Origin: Haliea sp. E1-2-M8
Lineage (GTDB): Bacteria; Pseudomonadota; Gammaproteobacteria; Pseudomonadales; Halieaceae
Direction: 5' to 3'
DNA length: 64,000 bases
NCBI RefSeq assembly: GCF_030649675.1
Contig: NZ_JAUTDR010000008.1
Location: 124,001 to 188,000, forward strand
How positions within the stretch are numbered: the first letter of the stretch is position 1; every line of letters begins with the position of its first letter. Shown in pieces: positions 9,286-19,713 of the stretch. A program made the position numbers and the translations under genes. The notes below the pieces were generated by a model that worked only from the letters and a program-made list of their open reading frames with translations, was not told where the DNA came from and ran no database searches.

Positions 9286-10515
9286 TTACTCGCCCTCGTC
9301 CCGTTGCAGGCGCTGTTCCATCACCGCGTCCAGCTCCCGCAGTGAACCGGAGATATCGGGCAGCTCCACCGCAATCGCCTGTGCCGCGAGATCATCCAGT
9401 TCCCGTGTCGCCGCGGTAGCCGCCTCTTCGGCGAGATAGTACTCGGTGAGCCAGCGCCGGGCTCGCTGCAGGCTGGCGTGGTACAGCGGCTGGTTGCCGG
9501 ACAGCAGCGCCACCTGGGCCTGCTGCAGCAGCATCACCAGATTCTGGCGCAGCAGGGCCTCCCACTGTGGGTCCACCAGGGCCTCGAAGAGCATTTCCCG
9601 GCGCCGTACCGTGACGTACTGGGACAGGGTGTGCAGGGCCTCTTCGTAGCCCTGCCGCAAGCGTTGTTGCCAGCCGTCGGCCGCCGCCGCTGCCGGGCCG
9701 CTTGCGCGCTCGGGCAGTTCAAAAATCACCAGCTCGGCGACCTGGTCCACGAGTGCCGACAGGCGCAGATAGAGCCCCTCGGTGTCGACCTCCGGCAGGG
9801 CCCGCAGGGCGGCAATATCCGCTGCCACAGCGCGCCGGACCGGGTGCAGGGAGGTATCCTCAAGTTGGCGCAGGATGGTGTCGGCGCTCTGCAGCAAACC
9901 GCGAGCGGAAACCGCGTCACCCGCCATCAACAGGCGCTGGTTGGCCAGGCGCAGCAGGTATTCGACCTCCGCCAGTAGCCAGGCCTTCTGGTCGCCACCG
10001 CTGAGGCTCGCCAGCTCCGTGCGCTGCCCGCGCAACTGGGCCTCCAGGGTCTGCAGGCGCGCAGCCTGCTCCTGCAGGGCCTGCCGCTGCTGCTGTTCAG
10101 TTTGCCGCTGCGCCTGCAGCTGCGGTTGCAGGCTGCCAAACTGCCGCTCCAGCGCCTCCACCCCGGCGCGCACCCCACTGACGTCAGCGTCGCTGACCGC
10201 AGGGGCTGGAGCCGACCGGTCATCCTCTTCCAGCGCCGCCAGCCGCTGCAGCAGATCCGCCTCACGCTCCTGTGCCAGCCACAGCAACCAGCCGGCGCCG
10301 CCGGCCAGGCCCAGCACCAGTAACAGTGCCAGCCAGGCGACCCCGGTGCCGCCGCCAGATTTGCCGGAGGAGGATTGTGCGGCAGTATCCACTGCGGCAG
10401 TATCCACGGCGGCAGTATCCACGGCGGCCGCGTCCGAGGCCGGCATCGGCTCGCTGGCGGGCAAGGGCGCGGGTTCGGCCTGTTCTCGCTGTGCCGGATC
10501 TTTGTCTTCGTTCAC
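9286..10515 (-). CDS. hemX: HemX, haem operon membrane protein
   Basis: A 409-residue protein with a Pro/Ala/Glu-rich cytoplasmic N-terminus, one transmembrane helix (about residues 58-78, WLALLLVLGLAGGAGWLLWL), a coiled coil (about 110-160) and a helical periplasmic domain. This is the HemX family encoded after hemD. It is not a methyltransferase in this form. The GTG start immediately follows the hemD TGA, so translation is probably coupled. The N-terminal region contains three exact copies of a 15-base repeat that encode AVDTA units. Confidence 0.9.
   Translation of the reverse strand: MNEDKDPAQREQAEPAPLPASEPMPASDAAAVDTAAVDTAAVDTAAQSSSGKSGGGTGVAWLALLLVLGLAGGAGWLLWLAQEREADLLQRLAALEEDDRSAPAPAVSDADVSGVRAGVEALERQFGSLQPQLQAQRQTEQQQRQALQEQAARLQTLEAQLRGQRTELASLSGGDQKAWLLAEVEYLLRLANQRLLMAGDAVSARGLLQSADTILRQLEDTSLHPVRRAVAADIAALRALPEVDTEGLYLRLSALVDQVAELVIFELPERASGPAAAAADGWQQRLRQGYEEALHTLSQYVTVRRREMLFEALVDPQWEALLRQNLVMLLQQAQVALLSGNQPLYHASLQRARRWLTEYYLAEEAATAATRELDDLAAQAIAVELPDISGSLRELDAVMEQRLQRDEGE
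10379..10423 (-). repeat. Three 15-bp tandem repeats in hemX
   Basis: Three adjacent 15-base units, GCGGCAGTATCCAC followed by T or G, lie in the N-terminal cytoplasmic part of hemX. Because the unit is a multiple of three, copy-number change would add or remove five residues without a frameshift. Confidence 0.9.
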
Positions 10516-11289
10516 TCACTCATCTCCCGTGTCCGCAACCCATGCGTCCAGGGCGCGCAACATGGCGTTGTCAGAGGCATTGGCCGCAACCAGACAATGC
10601 CTGAAGCCCGCCGCTGCCGCTGCTTCCGCCACCCGCGCGGAGGGCAACACCAGGCGTACATTCTGTAAGTTAGAGGTTTCTTCCGGGCTAAGCAACGCCA
10701 ACATATTGGCCAGCCCCTCGCCGCTGCTGATCATGATCAGCCCGATGTCCCAGCGCGCCAGCGCGGCGGCGAACTCCCCGGGCGCCAGGGCCGGTACCAC
10801 CCGCCGGTAACAAGCCAGGGTTTCCACCCGCGCGCCGCGCGCCGCCAGTTCCCGCGCCAGAGCGTCGCGCCCGCCTTCGCCCTTGACCAGCAGCACCCGC
10901 TCGCCGCCACAATTGCGCAAGCCGGGCAGTGCCAGCAGGCCCTCGCTGGTCATCTCGGGGCCGGGCGTCTGCGCGGTCACCCCGAAAGCAGCCAGCGCCC
11001 GCGCAGTGCCGTCGCCGACCGCATACCAGTTGAGACCCAGCGGCAGTTGCGGCCAGAAATTCTCGATTACCGGCATACCGAAACGCACCGCATTGGCGCT
11101 GATGAAAATGATATGGCGGAATTCGTCCAGTGCCAGCACCCGGCTGCGCTCCGCGGCGGGCAGCTCGGTGAGCGGCTCCAACACCAGCAGCGGCAGCTGC
11201 TGGGCGCGAAACCCGCGCGCGTTTATACCCTGGCAGAGCGCGTCCCCCTGCCCTGCCGGGCGCGTAACCAGTACGCTCCTAACTGCCAT
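10516..11289 (-). CDS. hemD: Uroporphyrinogen-III synthase
   Basis: A 257-residue enzyme that cyclises hydroxymethylbilane with inversion of ring D, giving uroporphyrinogen III. It shows the N-terminal [13 protein letters not shown] motif and [11 protein letters not shown]. The ATG at 11289 ([10 protein letters not shown]) overlaps the end of hemC by 11 bases. The open frame continues about 600 bases upstream antiphase to hemC, but that part is only a shadow. Sequence conservation is low, as usual for HemD, so the operon context carries much of the assignment. Confidence 0.93.
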   Translation of the reverse strand: MAVRSVLVTRPAGQGDALCQGINARGFRAQQLPLLVLEPLTELPAAERSRVLALDEFRHIIFISANAVRFGMPVIENFWPQLPLGLNWYAVGDGTARALAAFGVTAQTPGPEMTSEGLLALPGLRNCGGERVLLVKGEGGRDALARELAARGARVETLACYRRVVPALAPGEFAAALARWDIGLIMISSGEGLANMLALLSPEETSNLQNVRLVLPSARVAEAAAAAGFRHCLVAANASDNAMLRALDAWVADTGDE

Positions 11290-12211
11290 ACACCTCCGCC
11301 AGAATGGCCCCGGCGCCCTGTGCCAGCAGGTCCTCGGCCAGCGCCACCCCGAGCGCCTCGGCCTCCGCGACCGGCGCCCGCCCCTCAGCCCGCAGCAGCA
11401 GGCTGCCGTCCGGTCTGCCCACCAGGCCGCGCAGCCACAGTTCAGTGTCACTCGACTCCAGCTCGGCGTAGCAGGCAATCGGAACCTGGCAGCCGCCTTC
11501 CAAACGCTTGTTGAGGGCGCGCTCGGCGGTGACCCGGAGGGAGGTCGGTTCGTGGTGCAGCGCCTGCAGCAGGGCCAGCAGCTCGCTGTCGCCACTGCGC
11601 AGCTCGATGCCCACCGCGCCCTGGCCGCCGGCGGGCAGAGAGTCGGCAACGGCCATCCGCTGGCGGATGCGGCCCTCCATCTCCAGCCGCACCAGGCCCG
11701 CGGTGGCGAGCACAATGGCGTCGTACTCGCCAGCGTCGAGCTTGCGCAGGCGCGTGTTGACATTGCCGCGGAGAAAACGGATTTCCAGGTCCGGGCGGGC
11801 GGCCCGGAGCTGGCACTCCCGACGCAGGCTGGAAGTGCCAACCACACTGCCGATCGGCAATACGGCAACGCTGTCGAAATGATTGCTGACAAAGGCGTCC
11901 CGCGGATCCTCGCGGGCGCAGATCACGCCCAGGCAAAGGCCCTCGGGGAAGGTCATGGGCACATCTTTCATGGAGTGCACCGCGATATCCGCGCTGCGGT
12001 CCAGCAGCGCCGTTTCCAGCTCCTTGACGAACAGGGCCTTGCCGCCCACTTTCGACAGCGGCACATCCAACAGCTGGTCGCCGCGGGAGGTCATGCCCAG
12101 CAGCTCAACCTGCAGGCCTGGATGTGCCCCTTGCAGGGCGTCGCGGACAAATTCAGCCTGCCACAGGGCAAGCGGGCTTTCTCGGGTGGCAATCGTGATG
12201 GTGCGAGGCAT
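11279..12211 (-). CDS. hemC: Porphobilinogen deaminase (hydroxymethylbilane synthase)
   Basis: A 310-residue enzyme that joins four porphobilinogen units on a dipyrromethane cofactor. [16 protein letters not shown] near the N-terminus and [14 protein letters not shown], whose Cys carries the cofactor, are diagnostic. [20 protein letters not shown] is also typical. The start at [11 protein letters not shown] fits family length (313 in E. coli) and has AAGGAAC upstream. An ATG 33 bases further up is in frame but less likely. It is the first gene of hemCDXY and sits downstream of algR with a 78-base gap. Confidence 0.96.
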   Translation of the reverse strand: MPRTITIATRESPLALWQAEFVRDALQGAHPGLQVELLGMTSRGDQLLDVPLSKVGGKALFVKELETALLDRSADIAVHSMKDVPMTFPEGLCLGVICAREDPRDAFVSNHFDSVAVLPIGSVVGTSSLRRECQLRAARPDLEIRFLRGNVNTRLRKLDAGEYDAIVLATAGLVRLEMEGRIRQRMAVADSLPAGGQGAVGIELRSGDSELLALLQALHHEPTSLRVTAERALNKRLEGGCQVPIACYAELESSDTELWLRGLVGRPDGSLLLRAEGRAPVAEAEALGVALAEDLLAQGAGAILAEVYGS

Positions 12212-12289
12212 GCGCAACGGTTCCTTGTTCTGAACCGGAATCATAACAGCACCCTCACGGTGCGGCGACCTCGCGCCCGTGTCAGGGTA

Positions 12290-13018
12290 CTAGCCTTGCT
12301 GCAACCGCGCCTTGACCGCGGCCAGATGGCGGCGGCTGACCTGGGGCCGGGTGGCCACGCCGTCCAGTTCCACCCACCAGGAACCGTCCGCCTCCCGGCG
12401 CAGGCGCCGGATGTGGGCCAGGGCCACCAGCGCGTTGCGATGGACGCGGATGAAATCCGCCGCCAGTTCCCGCTCCAGATCCTTGAGCGCATCCTGCAGC
12501 AACAGCTCGCGGCCCGGGGCGATGGCGGTCACATACTTTTGCCCGGCAAGAAAACAGCGCACCTCGGCGATAGCCAGGGATTCAACACCCCGGTGGCCGT
12601 TGCTGCTGACCTGGCTACGCCCCGGCGCATCGCCGCCGGCCAGGGCCGCCAGTTGCACCCGGTTCACCCGCCCGGCGCCCGCCAGTGCCCGGGCCAGCTC
12701 CGCCTCCCGCACAGGTTTCAGCAGGTAGGCGACGGCCTGGTGCTGCAGGGCTTCCAGCGCATATTCATCGTAGGCGGTGCAGAAGATCACGGCCGGAGGC
12801 TGTGGCAGCCGGTCCAGCTCCGCCGCAACTCCCATCCCGTCCATCCCCGGCATGCGGATGTCCAGCAGCAGCAGGGAAGGTTCTTCCCGCGCCAACAGCG
12901 CCAGCGCCTCGTCGCCGGAAGCCGCCTCCAGCACGGCCGCGTCCGGGCGCAACTTGCCCAGCAGCCGCCGCAGGCGCTCGCGGGCCAGCGCTTCGTCGTC
13001 CACCAGCAGGATCTTCAC
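12290..13018 (-). CDS. algR: LytTR-family response regulator AlgR
   Basis: A 242-residue regulator. The receiver domain (about residues 1-118) has acidic pocket D7-D8, phospho-acceptor D53 in LLLLDIRMPGMDG and Lys in YLLKPV. The DNA-binding LytTR domain covers about residues 140-240 (IRVHRNALVALAHIRRL). In Pseudomonas AlgR controls alginate, twitching and virulence genes. Its start overlaps the end of the partner kinase by four bases (ATGA). The position between algZ and hemC is the Pseudomonas order. The target genes in this organism are unknown. Confidence 0.92.
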   Translation of the reverse strand: MKILLVDDEALARERLRRLLGKLRPDAAVLEAASGDEALALLAREEPSLLLLDIRMPGMDGMGVAAELDRLPQPPAVIFCTAYDEYALEALQHQAVAYLLKPVREAELARALAGAGRVNRVQLAALAGGDAPGRSQVSSNGHRGVESLAIAEVRCFLAGQKYVTAIAPGRELLLQDALKDLERELAADFIRVHRNALVALAHIRRLRREADGSWWVELDGVATRPQVSRRHLAAVKARLQQG

Positions 13019-14076
13019 GCCGACGCTTCCAGGGGATAGCGCAGCTCTACCCGGAAGTATCCCGGGACCGCCACCCGCTGCAGGCTGGCCCCATCCCCGA
13101 ACAATGCCTGCAGGCGCTGCTCAATGTTATTGAGCGCCATCTGCTCACCGTTGCTGGCGCCCGGGCGTTCCGGTACGGGATTCTCAACCACCGCAAGCAG
13201 CTCGCGGCCCTGCCGCGTCAGGCGCACGCTGACCGTCCCGCCCGCGGGTATCAGCGACACGCCGTGGTAGACCGCGTTCTCCACCAACGGTTGCAATACC
13301 AGGCCGGGCATGGGCAGCGCTGCCAGGCCCTCCTCGATTTGCCACTCCAGCCGCAGGCGCTCACCCAGACGCAGCTGCTCGATGCCCAGGTAAAGCTCGC
13401 ACAGGCGCAGCTCGTCGGCCACTGTGGCGTCCCGCCCGGACTGGCGCAGGCTGGCCCGGAACAGTTCGGCCAGATCTTCCACCGCCTCCTCGGCACGCTC
13501 GGGATACGACGCAATCAGGCTGGCGATGCTGTTGAGGGTATTGAACAGGAAATGCGGGCGGATCTGGGCCTGCATGGAATCCAGCCGCGCCTGCAGCTCG
13601 GAGCGCTCGCGCAGGGTCAACTGCTGCTGCAGATAAAAATAGCGCAGGGCGATACCCGCCACCAGCGCCGCCACCAGCAGGTTGCGCAGCAGCCACCAAC
13701 GCTGCTCCCCTGCACCCAGCCACTGGGGGTAGAAGCGGATGACCAGTTCGCTGGACAGGGCCGTCACCAGCAGCACCAGCACGATGCTGCCCGCAGCGGC
13801 CACGGCCAGGCTGCGGCGGGCAAACCAGCTGCGCAAGGCACACAGCAGCGCCGCGCTGGACAACACCAGCCACTGCACCAGCAGCGACCCGGTGGCAAAC
13901 ACCGTCCAGTCGAAGATCGGCAGCTGGCTGACCGCCAGGGTGTGGATCAATACCACCAGTTCCGACAGCAGCACCAGAAAAAATACCGGCCGTGGTGCGC
14001 AGAGGTCGGGAATAAAGAACTCGCCGGAAGCTCGCGCACCCGCGGCTACTGCCTGCTGTTCCCTCGCATCCCGCAT
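13015..14076 (-). CDS. algZ: Sensor histidine kinase AlgZ/FimS
   Basis: A 353-residue membrane kinase of the LytS-like His_kinase family. At least four hydrophobic helices lie between residues 30 and 150. The His box [16 protein letters not shown] follows, with H175 as the likely phosphorylated residue. A GHKL ATPase region ends the protein ([11 protein letters not shown]). The start MRDAREQQ is chosen because earlier in-frame Met codons lie beyond the divergent argH promoter. It overlaps algR by four bases, so the pair is translationally coupled. The signal sensed is unknown. Confidence 0.9.
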   Translation of the reverse strand: MRDAREQQAVAAGARASGEFFIPDLCAPRPVFFLVLLSELVVLIHTLAVSQLPIFDWTVFATGSLLVQWLVLSSAALLCALRSWFARRSLAVAAAGSIVLVLLVTALSSELVIRFYPQWLGAGEQRWWLLRNLLVAALVAGIALRYFYLQQQLTLRERSELQARLDSMQAQIRPHFLFNTLNSIASLIASYPERAEEAVEDLAELFRASLRQSGRDATVADELRLCELYLGIEQLRLGERLRLEWQIEEGLAALPMPGLVLQPLVENAVYHGVSLIPAGGTVSVRLTRQGRELLAVVENPVPERPGASNGEQMALNNIEQRLQALFGDGASLQRVAVPGYFRVELRYPLEASA

Positions 14077-14191
14077 CTGCACAATCCCTGCCTTCGCCGA
14101 TGGTATACTTGCACCCTTGCGCGGCGGGAACAAGCGCCAGCCATACCGCAATCGCACGCCTCCGGGCCCCAGGGACAACAGACAGGACAGC

Positions 14192-15592
14192 ATGAGCAAG
14201 CATACGGATACCAGCAAATTGTGGGGCGGACGCTTCACCGAGGCCACCGATCAGTTCGTCCAGCGGTTTACCGCGTCGGTGCAGTTCGACCAGCGCCTGG
14301 CGGAGGAGGACATTCGCGGCTCCCTGGCTCACGCCGACATGCTCTGTGCCGTCGGCGTACTCAGCGAGGAGGAACGACAGCAGATTCACCAGGGCCTGGG
14401 GCAGATACGCGAGGAAATCGCGGACGGCGAGTTCCAGTGGTCAGTAGAGCTGGAAGATGTGCACATGAACATCGAATCGCGGCTGACCCAGCTCATCGGC
14501 AACACCGGCAAGAAGCTGCACACCGGGCGCTCGCGTAACGACCAGGTGGCCACCGACATCCGCCTGCACCTGCGCAGTGCCATCGACCTTATCGGCGCCG
14601 AACTCACCCGCCTGCAGCGCGGCACGATTGCGCTGGCCGCCGACAACTGCGACACCATCATGCCCGGCTTCACCCATTTGCAGACCGCGCAGCCGGTGGT
14701 GTTTGGCCATCACCTGCTGGCCTGGAACGAGATGCTGGAGCGGGACCATGGCCGCCTCATGGACTGCCGCGCCCGGCTCAACCAGTCGCCGCTGGGCGCC
14801 GCGGCGCTGGCAGGCACCACGTACCCCATCGACCGGGAGCTGACCGCCAGGGCGCTGGACTTCGACCGCCCCACCGAGAATTCCCTGGACTCCGTGTCCG
14901 ACCGCGACTTCGCCATCGAATTCTGCGCTTTTGCCGCGCTGCTGATGACCCACCTGTCGCGAGTCTCGGAGGAGCTGGTCCTGTGGACTTCCGCCCAGTT
15001 CAATTTCATCGAGCTGCCGGACCGCTTCTGCACCGGCTCATCGATCATGCCGCAGAAAAAGAACCCCGACGTGCCGGAACTGGTGCGTGGCAAGGTAGGC
15101 CGGGTCAACGGCCACCTGGTGTCCCTGCTGACCCTGATGAAGAGCCAGCCGCTGGCCTATAACAAGGACAATCAGGAGGACAAGGAGCCCCTGTTCGACA
15201 CCATAGACACGGTGCTGGGCAGCCTGCGGGCCTTCGCCGACATGGTGCCGGCGATCCGACCGAAAGCCGAACCGATGCGCGAGGCGGCGCGGCGCGGCTT
15301 TTCCACCGCCACCGACCTGGCCGACTACCTGGTGCGCACAGGCCTGCCCTTCCGCGATGCCCACGAAGTAGTGGGCAAGGCCGTGGCCCACGGCGTGGCC
15401 AGCGGCACCGACCTCGCCGACATGAGTCTGGCAACACTGCAGGGATTCAGCCCGGATATCGGCGCCGACGTATTCGAGGTACTGACGCTGGAAGGTTCGG
15501 TAGCCGCGCGCAATCACCTGGGAGGCACTGCGCCGCAACAGGTGGCGGCCGCGGCCGGGCGCGCCCTGGCCCGGGTGGATGCCCGGAGCTAG
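14192..15592 (+). CDS. argH: Argininosuccinate lyase
   Basis: A 466-residue enzyme of the fumarase/aspartase superfamily that splits argininosuccinate to arginine and fumarate. It has the N-terminal KLWGGRFTE, the [13 protein letters not shown] block, the TTYPIDRE region and the signature [12 protein letters not shown] with the catalytic flexible loop. A good -10 box TATACT lies at 14104-14109 in the divergent region shared with algZ. The long open frame upstream is not coding. It ends with a four-base overlap with the convergent DUF3187 gene. Confidence 0.97.
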   Translation: MSKHTDTSKLWGGRFTEATDQFVQRFTASVQFDQRLAEEDIRGSLAHADMLCAVGVLSEEERQQIHQGLGQIREEIADGEFQWSVELEDVHMNIESRLTQLIGNTGKKLHTGRSRNDQVATDIRLHLRSAIDLIGAELTRLQRGTIALAADNCDTIMPGFTHLQTAQPVVFGHHLLAWNEMLERDHGRLMDCRARLNQSPLGAAALAGTTYPIDRELTARALDFDRPTENSLDSVSDRDFAIEFCAFAALLMTHLSRVSEELVLWTSAQFNFIELPDRFCTGSSIMPQKKNPDVPELVRGKVGRVNGHLVSLLTLMKSQPLAYNKDNQEDKEPLFDTIDTVLGSLRAFADMVPAIRPKAEPMREAARRGFSTATDLADYLVRTGLPFRDAHEVVGKAVAHGVASGTDLADMSLATLQGFSPDIGADVFEVLTLEGSVAARNHLGGTAPQQVAAAAGRALARVDARS

Positions 15593-16572
15593 CGCGGACG
15601 GTAGCGCAAGCTGGCCTGGAAAGTCACGTCCGGCGCAGTCTCCACCCGGATGTCTTCGGCAAAAGCGAGGTCCAGCGCCCAGTCCGGGCTGAAGCGCCAG
15701 CGCGCGCCTGCGGTCAGCAGCAGGGCGGTTCCGCCCAACGCGGTCAGGCCGCTGTCCAGCGGTGCGCTGTGGCTATCAACCTGCAGCAGCAGGGACAGCG
15801 AATCCAGCCAGGCCCAAGCCACTCCCACGCCGGCAAACCACAGATCCCGCTCCTGGGCAGGGCCCAGCAGGCCCGAGCGACCCGCGCGCAGGTAACCCGC
15901 CTGCCCCTGCCAGCCAAGGCGGCTGCCGGGCGCTGAGCGCTGAGCGCGCAACACCACGAAGGCGTCCTCTGCGCCGCTGCCGAGGAAATCCCGCTCCCGG
16001 CCGCTGGCAAATTTGTAGCCGGCCCCGGCGCTGAGCTGCCAGCTGTCGTCGCGGTACAGGGCGCGGTGCAGCGCCAGGGTGATATCGCCGATGCCGCCGG
16101 AGGAATCCTGCAGGGCAAAGCTGCCGGAGGCCGACCCGTAGCGATAGTCCAGCAGGTCCCGGGCTACGTCCTTGCGACCACCGTCCGGCATGCCCCAGAG
16201 ATCGTGCCAACCGTCAATCAGGCCGTCCAGGGAGCCGCCATCCTGGCTCAGCACGGGCAGCTCCAATTGCAGTTCCCAGTGTTCAGCCAGGCCGTAGCGA
16301 AGGTCGAAAGCGAGGCGCCAGGTCTCGCCGTCCAGGTTCACCGCCTCGCGGCTGTTGCTGTCCACCGCGAACTGGCTGGCGATGCCGGCGTGGGCGGCGA
16401 ACTGCCAGCCGCCGGGTGTGGCGAGTTCCACCGCTCGCGGCGACGGCAGCCCGAGCAGGCCGGCAACCGGGCTGAGGTTCTTCGCGTATAGCGGTTCAGA
16501 AGCCGCGGCGGGAAATGGCAGAGCCAGCAGGCACCCCAAAAGCCCGGCCAACTGCCGTTTCTGCTCGTACAT
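15589..16572 (-). CDS. DUF3187 family outer-membrane-like protein
   Basis: A 327-residue exported protein. The start chosen ([10 protein letters not shown]) has GGGGAGA just upstream and gives a signal peptide ending about AAASEP. The rest has alternating hydrophobic strands, many Trp and Gly residues and a C-terminal aromatic strand ending in LRYRPR. This suggests a beta-barrel in the outer membrane. [19 protein letters not shown] and the [11 protein letters not shown] region are typical of DUF3187. Function is unknown. It is convergent with argH and divergent from lptM. Confidence 0.8.
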   Translation of the reverse strand: MYEQKRQLAGLLGCLLALPFPAAASEPLYAKNLSPVAGLLGLPSPRAVELATPGGWQFAAHAGIASQFAVDSNSREAVNLDGETWRLAFDLRYGLAEHWELQLELPVLSQDGGSLDGLIDGWHDLWGMPDGGRKDVARDLLDYRYGSASGSFALQDSSGGIGDITLALHRALYRDDSWQLSAGAGYKFASGRERDFLGSGAEDAFVVLRAQRSAPGSRLGWQGQAGYLRAGRSGLLGPAQERDLWFAGVGVAWAWLDSLSLLLQVDSHSAPLDSGLTALGGTALLLTAGARWRFSPDWALDLAFAEDIRVETAPDVTFQASLRYRPR

Positions 16573-16644
16573 CCATGCTCTCCCCGACTGTTTTATGCCC
16601 GGATAGTACAACGGGCAGGTGACAGATTCTGCCGCAGATTCAGG

Positions 16645-16650
16645 TATACT
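16645..16650 (+). promoter_or_regulatory. -10 box before lptM-lysA-dapF operon
   Basis: TATACT lies 30 bases upstream of the lptM start. A -35-like GTGACA at 16619 is 20 bases away, which is long. Probable operon promoter, with the -35 uncertain. Confidence 0.4.
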
Positions 16651-16680
16651 GCGCCTTTTTTGAAGCCGGACTAAGCTCCC

Positions 16681-16860
16681 ATGCGCACCCTGTTGCCCAC
16701 TACTGCTCTCGCCCTGGCGCTGCTAGCCGCGGCGGGCTGCGGCCAGACCGGGCCCCTGCAACTGCCGCCCGGGGAAGCGCCGGCACCAATTGCTGAGCCA
16801 CAGCCGCAAACGGATGACACAGAAGCTGCGCCCGCGGCGGCAGCGGACCGCAACGGATAA
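16681..16860 (+). CDS. lptM: LptM (YifL) lipoprotein, 59 residues
   Basis: A very small lipoprotein. A 19-residue signal peptide precedes lipobox LLAAAGC (C20) and GQTGPLQLPPG, the exact hallmark of YifL/LptM. An acidic, Pro- and Ala-rich tail follows. In E. coli LptM binds the LptD-LptE translocon and helps LptD oxidative maturation. It lies eight bases before lysA and upstream of dapF, the usual place for yifL. It is easily missed because of its length. Confidence 0.9.
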   Translation: MRTLLPTTALALALLAAAGCGQTGPLQLPPGEAPAPIAEPQPQTDDTEAAPAAAADRNG

Positions 16861-16868
16861 TCCAGATC

Positions 16869-18119
16869 ATGAGCAGCTTCCACTATCGCGACGGCGTGCT
16901 GTACGCCGAGCAGGTCAGCGTCGACGACATCGCGGCCCGGTTCGGTACACCCTGCTACGTCTATTCCCGGGGCGCCCTGGAGTCGGCCTTGCGCGCCTAC
17001 CAGAACGCGCTGGCGGACTGGCCCCACCTGATCTGCTACGCGGTCAAGGCCAATTCCAATATTGCTGTGCTGGACGTGCTGGCGCGTCAGGGCGCGGGCT
17101 TTGACATCGTCTCCGTGGGCGAACTGGAGCGGGTGCTGGCCGCGGGCGGCGACCCGGCCAAGACCGTTTTTTCCGGTGTCGCCAAGACCGCGGAGGAAAT
17201 GGCGCGCGCACTGGAGCTGGGCATTCACTGCTTCAACGTCGAATCCGCCGCAGAGCTGGAGGTACTGAATCGCGTCGCCGGCAACACGAACAAGCTGGCC
17301 CCTGTATCCATCCGGGTCAACCCGGACGTCGACGCCCGCACCCACCCCTATATCTCCACCGGCCTGCGGGAAAACAAGTTCGGCCTGGGCGTGGCCGACG
17401 CCCTGCCCCTGTATCGCCGGGCCGCGACGTTGCCGCACATCGATGTGCTGGGCCTGGACTGCCATATCGGGTCCCAGCTCACCGAATTGAACCCCTTTAT
17501 CGACGCCCTGCGGCGCCTGCTGCTGCTGGTAGACGAACTGGCAGCGGAGGGCATTGCCATCCGCCATCTGGATCTGGGTGGCGGCCTCGGGGTGCGCTAC
17601 CGGGACGAGGAGCCGCCGGCGATCGCCGACTACATCGCCGCCATTCGCACCGAACTGGGTGAGCGGCAGCTGCCGCTGGTGTTCGAGCCGGGCCGCTCGA
17701 TCTGCGCCAACGCCGGCCTGCTGCTGACCCGGGTGGAATATCTCAAGCAAACACCGGAGCACCACTTCGCGCTGGTGGATGCGGGCATGAACGACATGAT
17801 CCGCCCCGCCCTGTACCAGGCCTGGCTGGACATTCGGCCCAGCCACCCGGCCACTGAAGGGGTGTCGGCGCTGTGGGACATTGTCGGCCCGGTGTGCGAG
17901 ACCGGGGATTTCCTCGGCAAGCAGCGGCAGCTGACCCTGGCCCAGGGCTCCCTGCTGGCAGTTTTTGGTGCCGGTGCCTACGGCTTCAGCATGAGTTCGA
18001 ACTACAACAGCCGGCCCCGCGCTACCGAGGTCATGGTCGACGGCGCTGCCGTGTACCAAGTGCGGGCACGGGAAACCCTGGACGACTTGTTGCGGCTGGA
18101 AAGCCGTCTCCCGGCCTGA
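16869..18119 (+). CDS. lysA: Diaminopimelate decarboxylase
   Basis: A 416-residue PLP enzyme of the alanine-racemase fold group that makes L-lysine from meso-diaminopimelate. The PLP lysine is K60 in CYAVKANSN. The phosphate-binding glycine run is LDLGGGLGVRY. The substrate-site FEPGRSICANAG and the C-terminal Cys-containing GPVCETGDFL, which completes the active site across the dimer, are all present. Length matches the family. It forms an operon with lptM upstream and dapF 15 bases downstream, so the last two lysine steps are co-expressed. Confidence 0.97.
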   Translation: MSSFHYRDGVLYAEQVSVDDIAARFGTPCYVYSRGALESALRAYQNALADWPHLICYAVKANSNIAVLDVLARQGAGFDIVSVGELERVLAAGGDPAKTVFSGVAKTAEEMARALELGIHCFNVESAAELEVLNRVAGNTNKLAPVSIRVNPDVDARTHPYISTGLRENKFGLGVADALPLYRRAATLPHIDVLGLDCHIGSQLTELNPFIDALRRLLLLVDELAAEGIAIRHLDLGGGLGVRYRDEEPPAIADYIAAIRTELGERQLPLVFEPGRSICANAGLLLTRVEYLKQTPEHHFALVDAGMNDMIRPALYQAWLDIRPSHPATEGVSALWDIVGPVCETGDFLGKQRQLTLAQGSLLAVFGAGAYGFSMSSNYNSRPRATEVMVDGAAVYQVRARETLDDLLRLESRLPA

Positions 18120-18134
18120 ACCGGTGGTGTCGGA

Positions 18135-18965
18135 ATGCTGCTGAACTTCACCAAGATGCACGGCGCGGGCAATGACTTTGTGGTCATCGACCTGATCAGC
18201 CAGCGCTACCGGCCGCGGGAGCAGGATATCCGCCTGCTTGCAGACCGCCATTTCGGCATCGGCTGCGACCAGGTGTTGCTGGTCGAGCCCCCGGACAGCC
18301 CGGATGTGGATTTCCGCTACCGGATCTTCAACGCCGATGGCAGCGAGGTAGAAAACTGCGGCAACGGCGCCCGCTGCTTTGCCCGTTTCGTGCGCGACAA
18401 GCAGCTCACCGGCAAGCGCGTCATCCGCGTCCAGACTGCGGGCGGCGTACTGGAACTGCGGGTGCGTGACAAGCACCGGGTCGAGGTGGATATGGGCGTG
18501 CCGGTGTTTGCCCCCGCCGCCATCCCGTTCGCCGCCGCAGCGCAGGCAGATCACTACCCCCTTACCGTCGCCGGCCGGCTGCTGGAGATCGGCGCCCTGT
18601 CCATGGGCAACCCCCACGCTGTACTAACGGTGGATGACGTGGACACGGCGGCAGTCGCCACCCTGGGGCCCGCCATTGAGCGCCACCCGGATTTTCCGCA
18701 GCGGGTCAACGTCGGTTTCATGCAAGTAGTCTCTGACACGGAGGTCCGCCTGCGGGTGCATGAGCGCGGCGCCGGCGAGACCCTTGCCTGCGGCACTGGC
18801 GCCTGCGCCGCGGCCGTGTACGGGATACTGCGCGGCTGGCTGCGGGATACCGTGACAGTGCAGCTGGCCGGCGGTAAGCTTGAGATCACCTGGGCCGGTG
18901 CGGGCCATCCCGTCACCCTGACCGGGCCCACCGCCGTCGTGTTTGAAGGCAGTATAAAAATCTGA
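18135..18965 (+). CDS. dapF: Diaminopimelate epimerase
   Basis: A 276-residue cofactor-independent epimerase that converts LL- to meso-diaminopimelate for lysine and peptidoglycan. Both catalytic cysteines are present: C75 in ENCGNGARC and C219 in [12 protein letters not shown]. The N-terminal [15 protein letters not shown] is diagnostic. Length is normal (274 in E. coli). It follows lysA in the operon and precedes the DUF484 gene, as in E. coli and Pseudomonas. Confidence 0.97.
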   Translation: MLLNFTKMHGAGNDFVVIDLISQRYRPREQDIRLLADRHFGIGCDQVLLVEPPDSPDVDFRYRIFNADGSEVENCGNGARCFARFVRDKQLTGKRVIRVQTAGGVLELRVRDKHRVEVDMGVPVFAPAAIPFAAAAQADHYPLTVAGRLLEIGALSMGNPHAVLTVDDVDTAAVATLGPAIERHPDFPQRVNVGFMQVVSDTEVRLRVHERGAGETLACGTGACAAAVYGILRGWLRDTVTVQLAGGKLEITWAGAGHPVTLTGPTAVVFEGSIKI

Positions 18966-19005
18966 CGCCGCGCTGCGGCCAGTGGAAGCGGAGAGATAAC
19001 AGACC

Positions 19006-19713
19006 ATGCCAGCGAGAAAGGAAACGGCAGTCCCCTTGGCCAGCCCCGAGTTCAGCGATGAGGCGGTGCGGGAGTACCTGAAAAACCACAGCGATTTCCT
19101 CCAGCGCCATCCGGACATGCTGGACTTCCTGCATGTGTCCCACGCCTCCGGCAGCGCGGTGTCGCTGGTGGAAAAACAGGTCAGCGTGCTGCGGGAACGC
19201 AATATCGAGATGCGCCAGCGCCTCAATGTTCTCACCGCCAACGCCCGCCACAACGACCGGCTCTATGAGCAGACCCGGCGCCTGGTGCTGGCGCTGCTGG
19301 ACGCACCATCCCTGCCCGCCCTCTGTGCGGCCTTTACCACGGCCATGCACGAAGACTTCGAGGTGGAGCACGCCAGCATCATCCTGTTCGGCGACAGGCA
19401 CCAGGCTCCAGAGGGTGTCCGGGTCGAAAGTGCCGAGCGCGCGCGCATCGAAATCGGTGCCCTGCTGCGCGGCCGCAAGGCGCTGTGCGGCCCGCTGCGC
19501 AAGGAAGAGCTGAAGTACCTGTTCCCCGATGCCGGTGCGGTCGGCTCCGCGGCGGTCATGCCCCTGGTCGGTGGCGAGGAGCTTGGCGTAATCGCGGTGG
19601 GCAGCTCCGACGCCCACCGCTACAGCAGCAGCATGGGCACCCTGTTCCTGCAGCACATCGCCGAGGTGCTGGTGCGCCTGCTGCCACACCTCCGTGCCGA
19701 CTCCGGCGACTGA
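19006..19713 (+). CDS. DUF484 family protein (YigA-like)
   Basis: A 235-residue cytoplasmic protein with VREYLKNHSDFLQRHPDML at the N-terminus, a short coiled coil (about residues 48-90, VEKQVSVLRERN) and a GAF-like C-terminal half. This is the DUF484 family that always sits between dapF and xerC. Its function is unknown. The GAF-like fold suggests small-molecule sensing, which is inference. Its TGA overlaps the xerC ATG by one base, so expression of the two is coupled. Confidence 0.88.
   Translation: MPARKETAVPLASPEFSDEAVREYLKNHSDFLQRHPDMLDFLHVSHASGSAVSLVEKQVSVLRERNIEMRQRLNVLTANARHNDRLYEQTRRLVLALLDAPSLPALCAAFTTAMHEDFEVEHASIILFGDRHQAPEGVRVESAERARIEIGALLRGRKALCGPLRKEELKYLFPDAGAVGSAAVMPLVGGEELGVIAVGSSDAHRYSSSMGTLFLQHIAEVLVRLLPHLRADSGD

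Noticed and set aside
16671-18617. A 648-codon open frame antisense to lysA and dapF
   Set aside because: It mirrors two clear enzymes with intact catalytic residues. High GC makes long antisense frames common, and it has no recognisable domain.
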